DNA of 5,770 nt, from positions 1-5,770 of the forward strand of contig CANPZR010000174.1 in NCBI GenBank assembly GCA_947589175.1. Direction: 5' to 3'. Position numbers and translations under genes: made by a program. Of this stretch, positions 4,595 to 5,770 are shown piece after piece. Below the pieces are notes generated by a model that saw only the letters and a program-made list of their open reading frames with translations, was not told where the DNA came from and did no database searches. This stretch comes from an uncultured Lachnospiraceae bacterium. Its GTDB lineage: Bacteria; Bacillota; Clostridia; Lachnospirales; Lachnospiraceae. Position 1 is the first letter of the stretch; every line of letters starts with the position of its first letter.

Positions 4595-5770
4595 CTTATC
4601 GTTTGCTGCCACTACTCCGGGAAGCTCCTTGCCTTCCAGGAATTCCAGAGAAGCGCCGCCGCCGGTGGAAATGTGCGTCATCTTATCGCCAAATCCAAGC
4701 TGGTTGACAGCTGCTGCGCTGTCGCCGCCGCCGATAATCGTAGTCGCGCCGTCCAGCTCTGCCATCGCCTTTGCCACCTCAATGGTTCCCTTGGCGAAGT
4801 TCGGCATCTCAAAGCAGCCCATCGGTCCATTCCAAACAACTGTCTTTGCGCCCTTTAAAGCGTCCGCGAACAGCTTGGAGGATTCCGGTCCGATGTCCAG
4901 GCCTTCCATGTCAGCCGGAATCTCGCCGCGTCCCACAGTGCGGAAATTGCAGTCGTTGGAGAAGTCGTCGCCGATTACGGTGTCAATCGGAATCAAGAGC
5001 TTCACGCCCTTCTCCTCTGCCTTTTTCTCCATATCCAGAGCGTACTGCTTGTACTCCTCCTCCAGAAGGGAATTTCCTACTTCCTCTCCGTGAGCGGCCA
5101 TAAAGGTATAAGCCATGCCGCCGCCGATGATCAGCGTATCTACCTTGTCCAGCAGGTTGTTGATAACAGAGATTTTGGAAGAAACCTTCGCGCCGCCGAG
5201 AATAGCCACAAACGGTCTCTCCGGATTGTTTACTGCGTTGCCGAGGAAATCAATCTCCTTCTGCATCAGATAGCCCACAACAGCGGTGTCCACATACTTG
5301 GTAACGCCCACATTGGAGCAGTGCGCGCGGTGCGCCGTACCAAATGCGTCATTTACAAAAACATCTGCGAGAGACGCCAGATCCTTGGAAAACGCGTCCT
5401 CGTTCTTCGTCTCCTCAATGCGGTAACGGGTGTTCTCCAGAAGAACGACCTCGCCCTCCTTCATAGCCGCTACGGCTGCCTTGGCATTGTCGCCGACTAC
5501 ATTGGCGTCTGCCGCGAACTTAACCTCCTGTCCCAGCAGCTCGGAGAGGCGCTTTGCCACCGGCGCCAGAGAAAGCTCCGGCTTCGGCTCTCCCTTCGGC
5601 TTGCCCAGATGGGAGCAGAGAATTACCTTTCCGCCGTCCGCGATCAGCTTTTTAATAGTAGGAAGAGCTGCAATCAGACGGTTCTCGTCTGTAATCTTTC
5701 CGTCCTGGAGAGGAACGTTGAAATCACAGCGAACCAGCACTCTCTGTCCTTTTACATTGATATCATCTAC
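4592..5770 (-). CDS. pgk: Phosphoglycerate kinase (N-terminal residues outside window)
   Basis: Pgk transfers the acyl phosphate of 1,3-bisphosphoglycerate to ADP, the first ATP-yielding step of glycolysis, in the cytoplasm. The frame is open to the right edge, showing 392 residues. The first visible ones, VDDINVKGQRVLVRCDFNVP, are normal Pgk N-terminal sequence, so only about six to ten residues are missing and the GTG at 5740 is not the start. Numbering visible residues, motifs are RCDFNVP (14-20), SHLGKPKG (53-60), ENTRYR (112-117), NDAFGTAHRAH (140-150), GGAKVSSK (192-199), GPMGCFE (315-321), GGGDSAAA (347-354) and HISTGGGASLEFLEG (366-380). All substrate- and nucleotide-binding segments are therefore present. 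It leads the visible cluster; its promoter, and probably gap, lie beyond the edge. The stop is TAA at 4594-4592, followed at once by the pgk-tail repeats. Confidence 0.98.
   Translation of the reverse strand, partial: VDDINVKGQRVLVRCDFNVPLQDGKITDENRLIAALPTIKKLIADGGKVILCSHLGKPKGEPKPELSLAPVAKRLSELLGQEVKFAADANVVGDNAKAAVAAMKEGEVVLLENTRYRIEETKNEDAFSKDLASLADVFVNDAFGTAHRAHCSNVGVTKYVDTAVVGYLMQKEIDFLGNAVNNPERPFVAILGGAKVSSKISVINNLLDKVDTLIIGGGMAYTFMAAHGEEVGNSLLEEEYKQYALDMEKKAEEKGVKLLIPIDTVIGDDFSNDCNFRTVGRGEIPADMEGLDIGPESSKLFADALKGAKTVVWNGPMGCFEMPNFAKGTIEVAKAMAELDGATTIIGGGDSAAAVNQLGFGDKMTHISTGGGASLEFLEGKELPGVVAANDK

Noticed and set aside
4592..5740. Start of pgk at the GTG of 5740
   Set aside because: Upstream in-frame codons to 5770 encode the conserved Pgk N-terminal segment, so the gene continues beyond the window.

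Overview
The window looks like an ordinary chromosomal segment of a low-to-mid GC Gram-positive Clostridia species, most likely Lachnospiraceae. The reasons are the strong AAAGGAG-type ribosome binding sites, the AT-rich intergenic DNA with sigma-A-like promoters, the style of the TpiA and Pgk proteins, a DUF3592 membrane protein and a PD-(D/E)XK putative-transposase-family (Rpn-like) gene. The family assignment is inferred from recalled protein style, not from a search. Layout: (1) 1-188, minus strand, is the start of a small coiled-coil protein of unknown function that runs off the left edge. (2) 230-1540, minus, is a two-domain enzyme joining a sugar-phosphate nucleotidyltransferase (HddC-like) to a zinc-site HAD phosphatase (GmhB-like). 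The two domains would carry out consecutive last steps of NDP-D-glycero-D-manno-heptose synthesis. The coiled-coil gene lies 41 bases downstream and is probably co-transcribed from a near-consensus promoter at 1596-1624. (3) 1541-1905 is an AT-rich divergent intergenic region with that promoter, a second near-consensus promoter facing right (1677-1705) and a leader of roughly 190 bases with a small hairpin. (4) 1906-2919, plus, is an intact PD-(D/E)XK nuclease-family protein with a C-terminal coiled coil. (5) 2920-3070 lies between convergent genes and holds two hairpins. (6) 3071-5770, minus, is part of a glycolytic gene cluster in transcription order pgk (N-terminus beyond the right edge), a two-helix DUF3592 membrane protein, then tpiA. 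How the genes work together: Pgk and TpiA are classical lower-glycolysis partners, and a gap (GAPDH) gene is expected just beyond the right edge. The DUF3592 gene between them is an uncharacterised passenger. The heptose enzyme implies GDP- or ADP-heptose for a surface glycan, but its usual partners (GmhA isomerase, HddA kinase) are not in the window. Least expected at sequence level: two diverged ~47-base repeats directly after the pgk stop that echo the pgk 3' coding end, a similar A/T-cored G/C-ended hairpin on both sides of tpiA, and in-frame short tandem repeats building the coiled coils of both the small protein and the Rpn-like protein. I do not see a convincing new multi-gene system; most of the window is conventional.
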